64,000 nt of DNA from Actinomycetes bacterium (GCA_029777095.1 JAKOTS010000047.1:1-64000), one strand, 5' to 3'; shown: positions 16,162 to 25,918, counted from the stretch's first letter. The notes: generated by a model not told the origin, from the sequence alone. Program-made: numbers and translations.

Positions 16162-18182
16162 GCGAGAACAACGAGACCGAGACCGAGACCGAGACCCCGC
16201 GCCCGCAGCCGCAGCCGATGCGTGGCGGCGGTGGCCACGGCATGGCACGCGGCCCCGTCGAGAAGCCCCAGAACTTCGGGCCCTCGGCGAAGCGCCTGCT
16301 CGGCACCCTGAAGCAGGATGCCGCGCGCATTGTCTTCGTCATCTTCCTCGGTGTCGTGAGCGTCGGGCTGACCGTGCTCGGCCCCAAGCTGCTCGGCGAG
16401 GGCACAAACGTCGTGTTCGCGGGCTTTATCTCGCTGCAGTTCAAGGCCGGTACGACCAAGGCGGAGGTGATCGATCAGCTGGTCGCGGCCGGGCAAACCA
16501 CCCAGGCCGACATGCTTCGGGTCATGGACTTTGTGCCCGGGACGGGCATCAACTTCACCCAGCTGACCTGGATCTTGATCGCCGTGCTCGCCGTCTATTC
16601 GGTCGGCAGCATCTTCGCGTACTTCCAGGCGCGGATCCTCAACTACGTCGTGCAGAGCGCGATGCACCGGCTGCGCGTGCAGGTCGAAGAGAAGCTGCAC
16701 AACCTCCCGCTGAGCTACTTCGACCGGGTGCAGCGCGGTGAGCTCCTGAGTCGTGTCACGAACGACGTCGACAACATTGGGCAATCGCTGCAGCAGTCAC
16801 TCTCGCAGGTGATCACATCGGTGCTCACCGTGATCGGCGTGCTGCTGATGATGTTCCTCATCTCGCCGGTGCTCGCGGCGATCGCGCTCGTCACCATTCC
16901 GCTCACGATCCTGATCACCGTGGTCGTCGCCCGTCGCTCGCAGAAGATGTTCGTGGCGCAGTGGAAGCAAACCGGCATCCTGAACGCCCGCATCGAGGAG
17001 ACTTTCTCGGGCCATGCCGTCGTGAAGGTGTTCGGTCACCAGCGCGAGGTAGAGGCGGCGTTCGACGAAGAGAATGACCGCGTGTATCGGGCAAGCTTTG
17101 GGGCGCAGTTCGTCTCGGGCATCATCATGCCGTCGATGACGTTTGTCGGAAACCTGGTCTACGTTGCGATCGCGGTGGTCGGTGGCATCCAGGTCGCATC
17201 TGGGCAGTTGTCGATCGGTAACGTGCAGGCGTTCATCCAGTACTCGCGCCAGTTCACGCAACCGCTGAGCCAGCTGGGCTCGATGGCGAACCTGCTGCAG
17301 TCTGGTGTCGCGAGCGCCGAGCGCGTGTTCGAGTTGCTTGATGAGCCCGACCAGACGCCCGAGGCCGATCCGGCCGAGACGGTGTCGGAGCGGGCGAGCC
17401 ACCTCGAATTTCACAACGTGTCGTTTGGGTACTCGCCCGAGAAGCCGCTCATCCAGGGGCTCAACCTCTCGGCGCGCCCCGGCAGTACGATCGCGATTGT
17501 TGGGCCCACGGGCGCCGGCAAGACGACGCTCGTCAACCTCATCATGCGGTTCTACGACATTGACGAGGGCTCCATCACGCTCGGCACGAGCGCCGATGCA
17601 GACGCCGCGGTCGATGTTCGCCGCATGACGCGCACTGACCTTCGCTCCCGCACCGGGATGGTGCTGCAAGACACGTGGCTGTTCGCGGGAACGATCCGGG
17701 AGAACATTCTCTACGGGCGGCCCGACGCCACCGAAGAAGAGATGGTGGCCGCGGCATCCGCAGCCTATGTCGACCGCTTCGTGCACTCGCTGCCAGACGG
17801 CTACGAGACCGTGCTCGACGACGAGGCGACCAACCTCAGCGTCGGCGAGCGACAGCTCGTGACGATCGCGCGCGCGTTCCTTGCCGACCCCCGGTTGCTC
17901 ATTCTCGACGAGGCAACATCGTCGGTCGACACGCGCACCGAGTTGCTGATCCAGCGCGCGATGTCGAAGCTGCGCCGCAACCGGACCGCGTTTGTGATCG
18001 CGCACCGGCTTTCAACGATTCGGGATGCCGACCTCATCCTTGTGATGGAAAACGGTGCCATCGTCGAGCAGGGCAACCACGAGCAGCTCATCGCCGCGCG
18101 GGGTGCATACTGGCGGCTCTACAACGCGCAGTTTGATGCGCCGATGGAAGAAGAAACGCTGAAGGATCCGGCGCTCGGGTAG
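16158..18182 (+). CDS. ABC exporter half-transporter with catalytic Walker B
   Basis: The 674-residue partner starts at ATG 16158 inside the previous stop. An acidic Glu/Thr repeat and a Gly/His-rich stretch precede the membrane domain. A ~50-residue extracellular insert (KAGTTKAEVIDQLVAAGQ...) sits between the first two helices, as in several actinobacterial homologues. The nucleotide-binding domain has Walker A GPTGAGKT and Walker B LLILDEATSSVD with the catalytic Glu, but its signature reads LSVGERQ instead of LSGGQ. Pairing with the upstream subunit gives one canonical and one degenerate ATP site. Confidence 0.9.
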   Translation: MSENNETETETETPRPQPQPMRGGGGHGMARGPVEKPQNFGPSAKRLLGTLKQDAARIVFVIFLGVVSVGLTVLGPKLLGEGTNVVFAGFISLQFKAGTTKAEVIDQLVAAGQTTQADMLRVMDFVPGTGINFTQLTWILIAVLAVYSVGSIFAYFQARILNYVVQSAMHRLRVQVEEKLHNLPLSYFDRVQRGELLSRVTNDVDNIGQSLQQSLSQVITSVLTVIGVLLMMFLISPVLAAIALVTIPLTILITVVVARRSQKMFVAQWKQTGILNARIEETFSGHAVVKVFGHQREVEAAFDEENDRVYRASFGAQFVSGIIMPSMTFVGNLVYVAIAVVGGIQVASGQLSIGNVQAFIQYSRQFTQPLSQLGSMANLLQSGVASAERVFELLDEPDQTPEADPAETVSERASHLEFHNVSFGYSPEKPLIQGLNLSARPGSTIAIVGPTGAGKTTLVNLIMRFYDIDEGSITLGTSADADAAVDVRRMTRTDLRSRTGMVLQDTWLFAGTIRENILYGRPDATEEEMVAAASAAYVDRFVHSLPDGYETVLDDEATNLSVGERQLVTIARAFLADPRLLILDEATSSVDTRTELLIQRAMSKLRRNRTAFVIAHRLSTIRDADLILVMENGAIVEQGNHEQLIAARGAYWRLYNAQFDAPMEEETLKDPALG

Positions 18183-18233
18183 GCGTGATGACGGCGACGA
18201 CGGCGGCGAAAACGGCGCCGGGCGGGTCGCGGG

Positions 18234-18253
18234 TTCAACCGAACGGTTGAACA
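18234..18253. promoter_or_regulatory. operator-like inverted repeat before MMPL gene
   Basis: Nine-base arms GTTCAACCG and CGGTTGAAC are perfect reverse complements with an AA spacer, 55 bases upstream of the MMPL start. Size and symmetry suit a TetR-family dimer. No TetR gene is present in this window, so the regulator would be encoded elsewhere. Confidence 0.65.
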
Positions 18254-18308
18254 GCGGGTCGTCCGGCCGTGGGATCCGCCGGAGGGCCAGGCGCGCTGAA
18301 CTCGGAGT

Positions 18309-20450
18309 ATGTCTGAGAAACGTGTGTCTTCTGGGTTCGCGAACGCGCTCACTTCGCGCCGCGGCGCCTGGGTGTCGATCTTGCTTGCAGTGCTCGCCGT
18401 CGTGGGGGTGTTCGGTGCGCTGAGCGGGGCGGAGGCGCCCAGCGGCAATGATGCGGCGCCGCCCGCGTCTGAATCGGCGGCGGTTACCGCGCTCCTCTCA
18501 GAATTCAACGACAGCGCGAAACAGACGGTGTTGCTCGTCGCCAGCCGTGACGATGGCTCGGCGCTCACCGCGGCAGATCTCGACGCGATGCGCGAGCTCG
18601 CACCGCGGCTCGACGCCGAGACCGGCTTTGCGGCGTCCCCGCCGTTCGCGAGTGAGGACGGCCTCGCCGCCGTCATGCAGACATCGATGACGCAGGGTGC
18701 CGACAACGGCGCCACGGCCGAGGTTGTGTTTGCGCTGCGCGACATCGTGGCGGAGCATCCGATCGATGGCGTCACCGTGCAGATCACCGGTGGCCCGGCG
18801 TTTGGTGCCGACATCACCTCGGCGTTTGCGGGTGCCGACTTCACCCTGCTGATCGTCACGATCGGTATCGTCGCGCTCCTTTTGATCTTGACCTACCGTT
18901 CGCCGCTGCTGTGGATCGTGCCGCTGGTGGTTGTTGCGCTCGCCGACCGGATGGCCGGGCTCGTCACCGCGGTGGTGGGCACGGGGCTCGAACTGCAGTT
19001 CGACTCGGGAATCGTCAGCGTGCTCGTGTTTGGTGCGGGCACCAACTATGCGCTGCTGTTGATCTCGCGCTACCGCGAAGAGCTGCTGCGAAACGAAGAC
19101 CACCGCGCCGCGCTCGCGCAGGCGTGGTGCAAGACCGCGCCGGCGATTCTCGCCTCTAACGTCACCGTCGTGCTCTCGCTCGCCACCCTCGTGTTCGCGG
19201 TGATTCCGGGCACGCGCGGCCTTGGGATCTCGTCGGCCGTGGGGCTGCTGATCGCGCTCGCGTTCGGGCTGCTCGTCTTGCCGCCGGTGCTCGCGGTGTG
19301 TGGCCGCGGCATCTTCTGGCCGTTCGTGCCGAAGCCCGGGCAGCACCGGGTGCAGGGTCGCGCGTGGCGCGCGATCGCGACCCGCGTTGTGGCACGGCCC
19401 GTCGTTTCGATCGTCGCCGCCGGTGCGCTGCTCGTCATCATGGCCTCGGGGCTCATCGGTGCGTCGGTTGGCCTCAATCAGACCGACAAGTTTCGGGTTG
19501 CAGCAGAGTCTGCGGCGGGGCTCGAAGTGCTCGGCGAGCATTTTCCGGCGGGCGAGGCCCAGCCGATGATCATTGTCGCGAATACCGGTGAGGTGCCCGC
19601 GGTGGTCGCGGCTGCCGAGGGCATCGACGGTGTGATTCGTGTGACTCCGGTCAGTGAGAGCCGGGATGCCTCGCTCACGCGCATTCTCGTCACGGGCGAG
19701 CCCGCGCCGAGCACACCCGAAAGCCTCGCGCTCGTCGAACAATTGCGCGCCGCTGTGCACGACATCGACGGCGCCGACGCGCTTGTTGGCGGAGTCGTCG
19801 CCACCGATGTGGATGCCCGTGCGGGCAACACCCGCGACCTGCTGGTGATCGCGCCACTGGTGTTGCTGGTGAGTTTCATCGTCTTGCTGGTGCTCCTGCG
19901 GTCGCTTGTCGCCCCGGTCTTGTTGATGCTGGTGAACCTCTTGAGCGCGGTCGCCGCGATCGGCGGTGGCGCCTGGCTCAGCCGCGTGCTGTTCGACCAG
20001 CCCGCGCTCGATCTGCAGGTGCCGCTGCTCTCCTTCCTGTTTCTCGTTGCGCTCGGCATCGACTACACGATCTTCCTCGTGCATAGGGCCCGGGCCGAAG
20101 CGCAGGCGTTTGGTACCAAGCGGGGCATGGTGGAGGCGGTCGCCGGCACGGGCGGCGTGATTACGAGTGCCGGAATCGTGCTCGCAGCCGTGTTCGCGGC
20201 GCTCGGGGTGCTCCCGCTGGTCACGCTTGGCCAGATCGGCCTCATCGTCGGGCTGGGCGTGATCGTCGATACCTTCGTCGTGCGCACGATCATGGTGCCG
20301 GCAATCTTCAGCCTGGTGGGCGACCGCATCTGGTGGCCGGGCCGGATTCCCGGCGGTTCGCGAGCGCCGGGCGCCGCGCCGAGTGACGGCAGGGCCGCGG
20401 GCGGGGGAGAATCAGAACATGTCGAGCACTCCGAAGCCGCGCTCACGTAA
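18309..20450 (+). CDS. MMPL-family RND transporter
   Basis: The 713-residue protein has the duplicated MMPL layout: one N-terminal helix, a ~150-residue extracytoplasmic domain, five helices (from FTLLIVTIGIVALLLIL), a second helix-domain-helices half, and a charged tail. The conserved stretch GAGTNYALLLISRYREEL and its second-half counterpart GIDYTIFLVHRARAE carry the Asp/Tyr positions associated with proton coupling; the first copy has Asn where the second has Asp. Families of this type export lipids, siderophores or drugs. GGAG lies just before ATG 18309. The histidine kinase start lies inside its 3' end, so transporter and two-component genes are probably co-transcribed. Confidence 0.88.
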   Translation: MSEKRVSSGFANALTSRRGAWVSILLAVLAVVGVFGALSGAEAPSGNDAAPPASESAAVTALLSEFNDSAKQTVLLVASRDDGSALTAADLDAMRELAPRLDAETGFAASPPFASEDGLAAVMQTSMTQGADNGATAEVVFALRDIVAEHPIDGVTVQITGGPAFGADITSAFAGADFTLLIVTIGIVALLLILTYRSPLLWIVPLVVVALADRMAGLVTAVVGTGLELQFDSGIVSVLVFGAGTNYALLLISRYREELLRNEDHRAALAQAWCKTAPAILASNVTVVLSLATLVFAVIPGTRGLGISSAVGLLIALAFGLLVLPPVLAVCGRGIFWPFVPKPGQHRVQGRAWRAIATRVVARPVVSIVAAGALLVIMASGLIGASVGLNQTDKFRVAAESAAGLEVLGEHFPAGEAQPMIIVANTGEVPAVVAAAEGIDGVIRVTPVSESRDASLTRILVTGEPAPSTPESLALVEQLRAAVHDIDGADALVGGVVATDVDARAGNTRDLLVIAPLVLLVSFIVLLVLLRSLVAPVLLMLVNLLSAVAAIGGGAWLSRVLFDQPALDLQVPLLSFLFLVALGIDYTIFLVHRARAEAQAFGTKRGMVEAVAGTGGVITSAGIVLAAVFAALGVLPLVTLGQIGLIVGLGVIVDTFVVRTIMVPAIFSLVGDRIWWPGRIPGGSRAPGAAPSDGRAAGGGESEHVEHSEAALT

Positions 20451-21732
20451 CGGGCGCACCGCGCCAGCGCGCGGCGCCGTCGCGGTCATGCTGCGCTCGA
20501 TGCAAGTCGGGCAGCTCGTGATCGCGGCGGTGCTCGTGGTGATCGGCGCCGTGCGCGCGATCGCCGACGGCAGCAATGTCGTGGCCGTGCTCGCGGTGTC
20601 GCTGGTATTTGCCGGTTGGTATTTTGGCGGCATCCTGTTGACGACGCGCGCGCACGATCAACGGCTGAGCATCGGGTGGATGCTGGGGCTCGTCGTGATT
20701 TGGACCGCAACCGTAGTGATCTCGGTCGAGTTCATCTGGCTCGCGTTTGCCCTCTGGTTGCTTGGTGGGCTCATTCTTCGCGCCCGCTGGGCGATCGTCT
20801 ACTCGCTGCTCGTGTTCGCCGTTGTGGTGTTTGCACCGCTCGCGCACAACGGGACGATCGCGTACGCGAACGTCATCGGGCCGCTCGTTGGAGGCCTCTT
20901 CGCTTTCGGCGTCTCGCGCGGCTACGTCGAGATGATGCGGGAATCGCAGGAGCGCCAACGCCTGGTGGATTCGCTCGTGCACGCGCAGGCCGAGATGACC
21001 GAATTGCAGCAGGAGCTGGCACGCACCCAGCGCGAGTCGGGCGCGATTGCCGAGCGCACGCGGCTGTCGCGCGACATTCACGACACGATCGCGCAGGGCT
21101 TCGCGTCGATCGGCCTCCTCGCCCGAGGGGCGCTCGACCGGGGTGCCGACGCGAACCGCACATTTGCACAGATCGATGCGCTCGCGCGCGAAAGCCTCGT
21201 CGACGTGCGCCGCATCGTCGCTGCCCTCTCGCCGGCCGAGCTCGACGAGGGCGCGCTCGCGGGGGCGATCTCGCGCATGCTTGAGCGGCTGACCGCCGAG
21301 TCGGGGATCGCGACCGAGCTCCACGTCGACGTCGCGTTTCCGGCGCTCCCGACGTCCGTCGAGGTTGCGCTCCTGCGCACCGCGCAGTCGGCCCTCGCCA
21401 ACGTGCGCCTGCACTCCGGGGCCGCGCGGGTCGTGGTCAACCTCGTCGACGCCGAGCATTCAGTGCGCCTCGACATCGTCGATGACGGCCGCGGTTTTGA
21501 CGCGCGTGCCTGGGACCGTGCCCACGATCGCACGCAGGATCGCACGCATGACGGCACGGCGCAAAGCGGCTACGGCCTGCATTCGATGCGCAACCGGCTG
21601 CGTGAACTGGGCGGCGGCCTCGAGGTCGAAAGCGCCCCCGGTGACGGGACCGCGCTCTCGGCATTCGCACCGTTCGGTGACGTCGCACCGCGCCGTCACG
21701 ATGCGCCCCCGTCCGTTGCAGAGGAGAGCTAG
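20419..21732 (+). CDS. sensor histidine kinase (HisKA_3 type)
   Basis: The 437-residue kinase has about five membrane segments up to residue ~170, then a coiled coil and the dimerisation motif RLSRDIHDTIAQGF with the phosphorylatable His. The ATPase domain follows with DDGRGFD and GYGLHSMRNRLRELGG. This is the NarL/DesK-type kinase class. ATG 20419 is supported by GGGGGAG at 20403-20409 and overlaps the MMPL gene by 32 bases. The response regulator start shares its last base (TAGTG). The membrane region has no large external sensor loop, so it probably senses a signal in the membrane. Confidence 0.87.
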   Translation: MSSTPKPRSRNGRTAPARGAVAVMLRSMQVGQLVIAAVLVVIGAVRAIADGSNVVAVLAVSLVFAGWYFGGILLTTRAHDQRLSIGWMLGLVVIWTATVVISVEFIWLAFALWLLGGLILRARWAIVYSLLVFAVVVFAPLAHNGTIAYANVIGPLVGGLFAFGVSRGYVEMMRESQERQRLVDSLVHAQAEMTELQQELARTQRESGAIAERTRLSRDIHDTIAQGFASIGLLARGALDRGADANRTFAQIDALARESLVDVRRIVAALSPAELDEGALAGAISRMLERLTAESGIATELHVDVAFPALPTSVEVALLRTAQSALANVRLHSGAARVVVNLVDAEHSVRLDIVDDGRGFDARAWDRAHDRTQDRTHDGTAQSGYGLHSMRNRLRELGGGLEVESAPGDGTALSAFAPFGDVAPRRHDAPPSVAEES

Positions 21733-22352
21733 TGCCTGTCACCGTGCTGTTGGTCGACGACCACCCCATCGTGCGGGGCGGGCTGCGTGCCCTCTTCGAG
21801 CGCCACGATGACGTCGAGATTGTGGGGGAGGCGGCATCCGGTGAAGAAGCGGTGACACTCGCCGCGCATCTGCACCCCGACGTCGTGTTGTGCGACCTGC
21901 GCCTCGGCGCCGGCATGGACGGCGTGGAGACGACCGCCGCGCTGCGCGCCCAGGATCCCGCTCCGGCCGTGATCATTCTCACCACGTTTGATCGGGATGC
22001 CGAGATCCTCGGGGCGATCGAAGCCGGCGCCGCGGGGTACCTGCTCAAGGATGTCTCGCCGGCCACGATCCTGCATTCGATCAAGGAAGCCGCGGCGGGG
22101 CACATCGTGCTGGCACCAGAAATGGCGCAGCGGGTCGTGCAAGGGATGCGCAAGCCTCGGGTACGCCTCACCGAGCGCGAGCTCGACGTGTTGCGCCTGC
22201 TGGGGGACGGGGCATCCAATCGCGAAATTGCCCGCACCCTCTTCGTGACCGAAGCGACGGTAAAGACCCATCTCGTGAACCTTTTCGCGAAACTTGGCGT
22301 CGAAAGCCGGGCGAAGGCGGTTACTCATGCGCGCGAAACTGGGCTGCTCTAA
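21732..22352 (+). CDS. NarL/LuxR-family response regulator
   Basis: The 206-residue protein has a receiver domain with the acidic pocket VDDHP, phospho-acceptor Asp in VVLCDLRLG, and Lys in YLLKD. It ends in a LuxR helix-turn-helix (LTERELDVLRLLGDG...IARTLFVTEATVKTHLVNLFAKLGV). GTG 21732 overlaps the kinase stop by one base, so the pair is one unit. By position it probably controls the MMPL gene, the downstream DUF2871/MFS genes, or both. Confidence 0.9.
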   Translation: MPVTVLLVDDHPIVRGGLRALFERHDDVEIVGEAASGEEAVTLAAHLHPDVVLCDLRLGAGMDGVETTAALRAQDPAPAVIILTTFDRDAEILGAIEAGAAGYLLKDVSPATILHSIKEAAAGHIVLAPEMAQRVVQGMRKPRVRLTERELDVLRLLGDGASNREIARTLFVTEATVKTHLVNLFAKLGVESRAKAVTHARETGLL

Positions 22353-22462
22353 CCATTGCGCCGACACCCGGAGGCACGCAAGGGTGAGAATGCTCAACCA
22401 TTCGGCTGATCCGCCGGGGCCGTCGTGGCCCCAGACTCGGGTGAGACAGGGAGGATATTCGG

Positions 22463-22903
22463 ATGAAAAAACTGTTCTACGCCGCGTTCGCTTATATGCT
22501 CGTGGGCGTGCTCTCGGGGCTGTTTTACCGGGAGTTCACCAAGGCAAATGACTTCCCTTCCGGGGAGTTCACGCAACTTGGGCTCGCCCACACGCACCTG
22601 CTCACGCTCGGCTTCATCGTGTTGCTGATCGTGTTGGTGCTGGAGAAGCAGTTCACGCTCTCGCGGAGCAAGCTGTTTGGCTGGTTCTTCTGGGTGTACA
22701 ACGCCGGAGTGATCGTCACATCGGCGATGCTCATCTGGCACGGCTCACTCACGGTGCTCGGCCAAGAAGGGAACGGCATGATCTCTGGGATCGCCGGGCT
22801 CGGCCATATTCTCCTCACCGCCGGAATGGTGTTGCTCTTTCTTTGCCTTCGTCGCGCACTCGTTCGTGACGGCGTGATCAACGACCCGGGGGTTGCTGCC
22901 TAA
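22463..22903 (+). CDS. DUF2871 membrane protein
   Basis: The 146-residue protein has four hydrophobic helices and conserved membrane His residues (LAHTHLLTLGFIVLL, LIWHGSLTVLG and GLGHILLTAG). The pattern matches DUF2871, a family of unknown function related in layout to heme-copper subunit-like proteins. GGGAGG lies 8-9 bases before ATG 22463. Its stop shares a base with the next start (TAATG), so it is co-translated with the MFS exporter. Confidence 0.8.
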   Translation: MKKLFYAAFAYMLVGVLSGLFYREFTKANDFPSGEFTQLGLAHTHLLTLGFIVLLIVLVLEKQFTLSRSKLFGWFFWVYNAGVIVTSAMLIWHGSLTVLGQEGNGMISGIAGLGHILLTAGMVLLFLCLRRALVRDGVINDPGVAA

Positions 22904-24705
22904 TGTCTACGCCGAGCCGGCACGACGAAGTATCGACCGAAGAAGCCGCGCCAAGTCGTCGCGCGTGGTTCGGACTCGCGGTGCTGTCGGCCGGCCTCGG
23001 CATGATCGTGCTCGACGGCACGATCGTCGGGGTCGCGCTGCCCGACATCATTCGCGACCTCAACATGAACATCACCGACGCGCAGTGGGTCAACAGCCTC
23101 TACGCGGTGCTCCTCGCGGCGCTCCTGCTCTCGACGGGCCGGCTCTCTGACCGGTGGGGCCGCAAGCGACTGTTTCTCGTTGGCATCGTGATCTTCATCG
23201 GCGGGAGCATCCTCGCCGCGATGTCGGATGCCTCGGGCCCGCTGATCGCCGCACGCGCGGTGCAGGCGGTGGGGGCCGCGCTGATCATGCCCTCGACCCT
23301 CTCGACCGTGAACGCGACGTTCCGCGGCAAGTACCGCGCGACCGCGTTCGGTGTGTGGGGCGCGGTGATCTCAGGGGCCGCCGCAATCGGCCCGCTCGCC
23401 GGTGGCGCGCTCACCCAGTGGGGTTCATGGGAATGGATCTTCCTCGTGAACATCCCGCTCGGGGCGATCGTGTTTGTCGCGGCGATCTTCACGGTGAAAG
23501 AAACCCGCGGCGGCAAGGCGTTGCCCGGGGCCGATGTCGACGGTGCGCTGCTCAGCGCGATCGGCTTTGGCGCGCTCGTCTTCGCCGTGATCGAGGGGCC
23601 CGAGATCGGGTGGTGGGTGCCGAAGGCCGACCTGCACATCTTCGGGCTCACCTGGCCGACGACCGCGCCGATCTCGCTCGTGCCGATCGCGTTCGCCGTC
23701 GCCGCCGTGGCACTCACCCTGTTCGTATTCTGGGAGCGGCACCGCGCCCGCGTGCGGCGCTCCGCACTGCTCGACCTCGATCTCTTCCGGTTGCCGACCT
23801 TCTCGTGGGGCAACACCACCGCGGCCATGGTCGCGGTGGGAGAGTTTGCCATCCTCTTCGTGCTGCCGCTCTACCTGATCAACGCGCTCGGCCTCGACGT
23901 GATGGGGGCGGGTCTCGTGCTTGCCGCGATGGCGATCGGTGCGTTCGTATCCGGTGCGATGGCACGCCACCTTGCGGCCAGATTCGGTTCACCGGGCACG
24001 GTGCTGATCGGCCTTGGGCTCGAACTCATCGGCATCATCGCGCTGGCGCTCACCGTGACCGGCACGACTCCCGGATGGGCGATTGCGATCCCGCTCGTGG
24101 TCTACGGCCTCGGCCTTGGCCTGGCATCGGCGCAGCTCACCGGCACGGTCTTGCGCGACGTGCCGCCCGAGGACTCGGGGCAGGGTTCGGCAACGCAGAG
24201 CACCGTGCGCCAGATCGGCTCGGCGCTCGGCACCGCATTCGCCGGCGCGGCGCTGTCGGTGTCGCTCGCACTCACGCTCCCGGCATCGCTCCAGAAGGCG
24301 GGCCTCACGGGCAAAGAGGCCGAGACGCTCGCCGATACCACCCGCCAGAGTGCGGGTTCGATGATCTCTGAGCTGCGCGCCGAGGGCGTGCACAGCCAGT
24401 TCGGCAACGACACGGCGCGTGCGGTGCAGGCGCTCTCCGACGGCTTCGCCGACGGCGCCCGGCTCGCGATGCTCATCGCCTCGGTCTTCCTGCTCCTCGG
24501 ATTCGTGGGGGCGATCCGCCTTCGCATCAGCAGCAAGCGCGAGGTGCCAGCACTGCCGGCGCCCGGCGGGGGCGTGCCCGCTGGAGAAGTGGGCGCGGCG
24601 ATTGGTGCGGGCGCGGCGGCTGACACTGGCGCGGCTGGCGGGGCGGGCCCGCAAACTGGGGCCGCGACCGCGCAATCGGTACCCGGTCGCTCGGGCACCG
24701 ATTGA
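22903..24705 (+). CDS. 14-helix MFS drug exporter (DHA2, EmrB/QacA type)
   Basis: The 600-residue protein has 14 hydrophobic segments and the motif A stretch GRLSDRWGRKR after helix 2, plus the DHA2 opening LDGTIVGVALPDIIRDL. The last ~70 residues are an Ala/Gly-rich cytoplasmic tail after the final helix, longer than usual. Proton-driven export of cationic drugs or dyes is the family role; the substrate is not predictable. The start overlaps the DUF2871 stop. The next gene begins 18 bases after its stop, so it may share the transcript. Confidence 0.88.
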   Translation: MSTPSRHDEVSTEEAAPSRRAWFGLAVLSAGLGMIVLDGTIVGVALPDIIRDLNMNITDAQWVNSLYAVLLAALLLSTGRLSDRWGRKRLFLVGIVIFIGGSILAAMSDASGPLIAARAVQAVGAALIMPSTLSTVNATFRGKYRATAFGVWGAVISGAAAIGPLAGGALTQWGSWEWIFLVNIPLGAIVFVAAIFTVKETRGGKALPGADVDGALLSAIGFGALVFAVIEGPEIGWWVPKADLHIFGLTWPTTAPISLVPIAFAVAAVALTLFVFWERHRARVRRSALLDLDLFRLPTFSWGNTTAAMVAVGEFAILFVLPLYLINALGLDVMGAGLVLAAMAIGAFVSGAMARHLAARFGSPGTVLIGLGLELIGIIALALTVTGTTPGWAIAIPLVVYGLGLGLASAQLTGTVLRDVPPEDSGQGSATQSTVRQIGSALGTAFAGAALSVSLALTLPASLQKAGLTGKEAETLADTTRQSAGSMISELRAEGVHSQFGNDTARAVQALSDGFADGARLAMLIASVFLLLGFVGAIRLRISSKREVPALPAPGGGVPAGEVGAAIGAGAAADTGAAGGAGPQTGAATAQSVPGRSGTD

Positions 24706-24723
24706 TCGAAAGGACGCACGGAC

Positions 24724-25827
24724 ATGCGCACACCAGCCGCCGCCCTCCGCGGAGTGCAACACCCCGAGGCCTTCCACGGCCACGGCATCACGCGCGGATT
24801 CTTTGAAGGCTGGTACGTCAAGCTGGTCTCGGCCGACCGGTCGCAGCGCTGGGCAGTGATCCCGGGCATCTTCCGCGGCCTGGCTGGGGCGGCTGGCGAG
24901 GGTGAGGGCACCCGCGATGAGGCTTTTGTGCAGGTGCTCGATGGGCTGACCGGGCGGTCGTGGTACCACCGGTTCGCACCCGAGGAGTTTGCGGCATCTG
25001 ATCGCGTGTTCGATGTGCGCATTGGCGGCAACCGTTTCACGACAACCGGCGTCACGCTCGACCTCCCCAACATGCGGGGGCGCATTGACTATACGAGCGC
25101 GCTCGAGCCGTGGCCGGTGACGTTGCGCGAGCCCGGCATCATGGGCTGGTACGGCCTCGTGCCGTTCATGGAGTGCTTCCATGGCATCGTGTCGTTCGGG
25201 CACGGGCTGCGTGGCACGCTCGAGATCGACGCCGGTGATGCGCCGGGCGCGGGCGCTGCGGGGGCTGGCGCTGACTTGGGCGTCGGGTCGGCGCTCGTCG
25301 CCACCTCGTTCGACGGCGGCCGCGGCTACATCGAGAAAGACTGGGGTAAGGCGTTTCCGGCCGGCTACGTCTGGATGGCAAGCAACCACATCGACGCGAC
25401 GGGCGGCACCGAGGCGGCGACGGGCAGCGCAGCGGATGCCTCGCTCATCGCCTCCGTCGCCATCATCCCGTGGGTCGGCCGCTCGTTTCGCGGATCCATC
25501 ATCGGGTTTCGCCACGGCGGGCGGCTCTATAAATGGACCACCTACAACCGCTCGCGCGAGACACGGCTCGCGATCGATGACACCCACGTGCGCTGGAGTG
25601 TGCAGGGCCCGGATGGGGTGCTCGAACTCGACGCCGAGCGGGTGCGCGGCGGCCTCCTGCATGCGCCCCTGCGCACAGCAATGCACCAACGCGTCGAAGA
25701 AACACTCGATGCCCGAATCGCGTTTCGTCACCTTGACCCCGACGGCCGCGTGCTCCTTGAAGGCACGGCGGAGTGCGCCGGCCTCGAGGTGTTTGGCGAC
25801 ACCGCGCGGCTGCTCGCGCTCAAATAG
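24724..25827 (+). CDS. tocopherol cyclase-like protein
   Basis: The 367-residue protein contains FFEGWYVKLV near the N-terminus and RGYIEKDWGKAFPAGYVWMASNH further on, both diagnostic of the tocopherol cyclase family (a lipocalin-like beta barrel). Bacterial members outside tocopherol producers have no assigned reaction. A GGAC stretch precedes ATG 24724. A Gly/Ala insert around residues 177-190 interrupts the barrel. A strong hairpin 15 bases after the stop probably ends the transcript. Confidence 0.78.
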   Translation: MRTPAAALRGVQHPEAFHGHGITRGFFEGWYVKLVSADRSQRWAVIPGIFRGLAGAAGEGEGTRDEAFVQVLDGLTGRSWYHRFAPEEFAASDRVFDVRIGGNRFTTTGVTLDLPNMRGRIDYTSALEPWPVTLREPGIMGWYGLVPFMECFHGIVSFGHGLRGTLEIDAGDAPGAGAAGAGADLGVGSALVATSFDGGRGYIEKDWGKAFPAGYVWMASNHIDATGGTEAATGSAADASLIASVAIIPWVGRSFRGSIIGFRHGGRLYKWTTYNRSRETRLAIDDTHVRWSVQGPDGVLELDAERVRGGLLHAPLRTAMHQRVEETLDARIAFRHLDPDGRVLLEGTAECAGLEVFGDTARLLALK

Positions 25828-25841
25828 GCGTTCAGCACAGC

Positions 25842-25880
25842 GTGTGCGCGCCGCAATTCGCGCACACCCGAGAACTTTTT
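25842..25880 (+). terminator. Rho-independent-like terminator
   Basis: Nine-base arms GTGTGCGCG (25842-25850) and CGCGCACAC (25859-25867) surround an eight-base loop, and a run of five T lies at 25876-25880. It follows the tocopherol cyclase-like gene and precedes the helicase gene. Confidence 0.65.
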
Positions 25881-25918
25881 CGGCGCCCAGCACCCGCGCG
25901 CCGTGACACGATAGAAGG

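Noticed and set aside
18498..20084. 528-residue minus-strand open frame inside the MMPL gene
   Set aside because: The plus-strand MMPL protein has full membrane and family motifs; the antisense frame is hydrophilic filler.
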